Below, piece after piece: positions 63,937-64,000 of a DNA stretch of 64,000 nt; positions within the stretch are counted from its first letter, which is position 1, and every line of letters starts with the position of its first letter. Source of the DNA: Methylotenera_A sp046594885 (GTDB taxonomy: Bacteria; Pseudomonadota; Gammaproteobacteria; Burkholderiales; Methylophilaceae); assembly GCA_046594885.1 (NCBI GenBank), contig JBKJRD010000020.1, positions 56,356 to 120,355 of the forward strand, read 5' to 3'. The notes under the pieces were generated by a model that saw nothing but the letters and a program-made list of their open reading frames with translations, was not told where the DNA came from and made no database searches. A program made the translations under genes and the position numbers.

Positions 63937-64000
63937 CACTTCATACCAGTTAATGCAATCGCTTCGTTCATCTGTTCAATCGTAATCGGCGCATCAGGTT
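63936..64000 (-). CDS. C-terminus of the presumed antitoxin, cut by window end
   Basis: Only the last 20 codons are present (PDAPITIEQMNEAIALTGMK), ending in TGA that shares a base with the toxin ATG. The DNA-binding part lies outside, so the antitoxin family (AbrB/MazE or other) cannot be told. Confidence 0.6.
   Translation of the reverse strand, partial: PDAPITIEQMNEAIALTGMK

Noticed and set aside
1..64000. CRISPR array, tRNA or rRNA genes, insertion sequences
   Set aside because: No spaced repeats, no tRNA T-loop/acceptor pattern and no transposase frame was seen on either strand.

Overview
The window looks like chromosomal DNA from a low-GC (roughly 42% by eye) Gram-negative betaproteobacterium. 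The best guess is Methylophilaceae (Methylotenera/Methylophilus-like). This rests on beta/gamma-type housekeeping gene orders (gpmI-envC / rhodanese-grxC-secB-gpsA; comF-trmL / bioBFHCD; leuS-lptE-holA-proA-nadD; lptD-surA-pdxA-rsmA / amgK-murU; xseB-ispA-dxs), an LPS outer membrane, type IV pilus genes and two VPxPA-type PEP-CTERM sorted proteins. No methylotrophy gene lies in the window, so the family is an inference. No tRNA, rRNA, CRISPR array, prophage or transposase gene was seen.

Layout. 1-4.7 kb: DUF808 membrane protein (cut by the window edge), then a DUF2946 / TonB-receptor / secreted beta-propeller trio that may handle a metal. 4.7-10.1 kb: heat-shock clpB with a visible sigma-32 promoter, a Sel1/lytic transglycosylase, lipoproteins, yjbQ and a small HELTH protein. 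10.1-16.7 kb: cell division and glycolysis (envC, gpmI), redox and export (rhodanese, grxC, secB), gpsA, trmL. 16.7-22.2 kb: comF diverging from a complete biotin operon with overlapping genes. 22.4-29.1 kb: a PEP-CTERM protein convergent with leuS-lptE-holA-proA-nadD. 29.3-31.1 kb: the accessory spot, with a LapA-like protein, a PACE efflux gene interrupted at CTT TGA, and a solitary integron-type gene cassette with an attC-like site. 31.2-40.2 kb: adk, a second PEP-CTERM protein, LPS assembly (lptD, surA), pdxA, rsmA and peptidoglycan recycling (amgK-murU). 40.2-48 kb: pepP, two ubiquinone hydroxylases, dsbC, pilB-pilC. 48-64 kb: cspA, icd, rluE, an amidotransferase, a TPR glycosyltransferase, aroC, an MFS transporter, a retropepsin, folE2, isoprenoid genes (dxs, ispA), an esterase, a cyclic-nucleotide phosphodiesterase next to a cyclic-nucleotide-binding rhodanese, and a vapC-type toxin.

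Three things stand out. (1) The octamer GGTTAAGT occurs about 26 times on both strands, against roughly 2-3 expected. Its extended form ATGGTTAAGT occurs 8 times against about 0.2 expected. It is concentrated between genes and at gene ends, and in places is arranged as inverted pairs. That is how DNA uptake sequences behave in Neisseria and Pasteurellaceae, and comF, pilB and pilC are in the same window. (2) A 534-bp cassette (30549-31082) carries a one-gene insert whose two ends rebuild a paired attC site, as expected for integrase-mediated insertion at a non-attI site, with no integrase nearby. (3) The PACE-type efflux gene is split exactly at CTT TGA, the slip site of the RF2 frameshift, and a +1 shift there restores the whole protein. 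Most of the rest is ordinary core genome.
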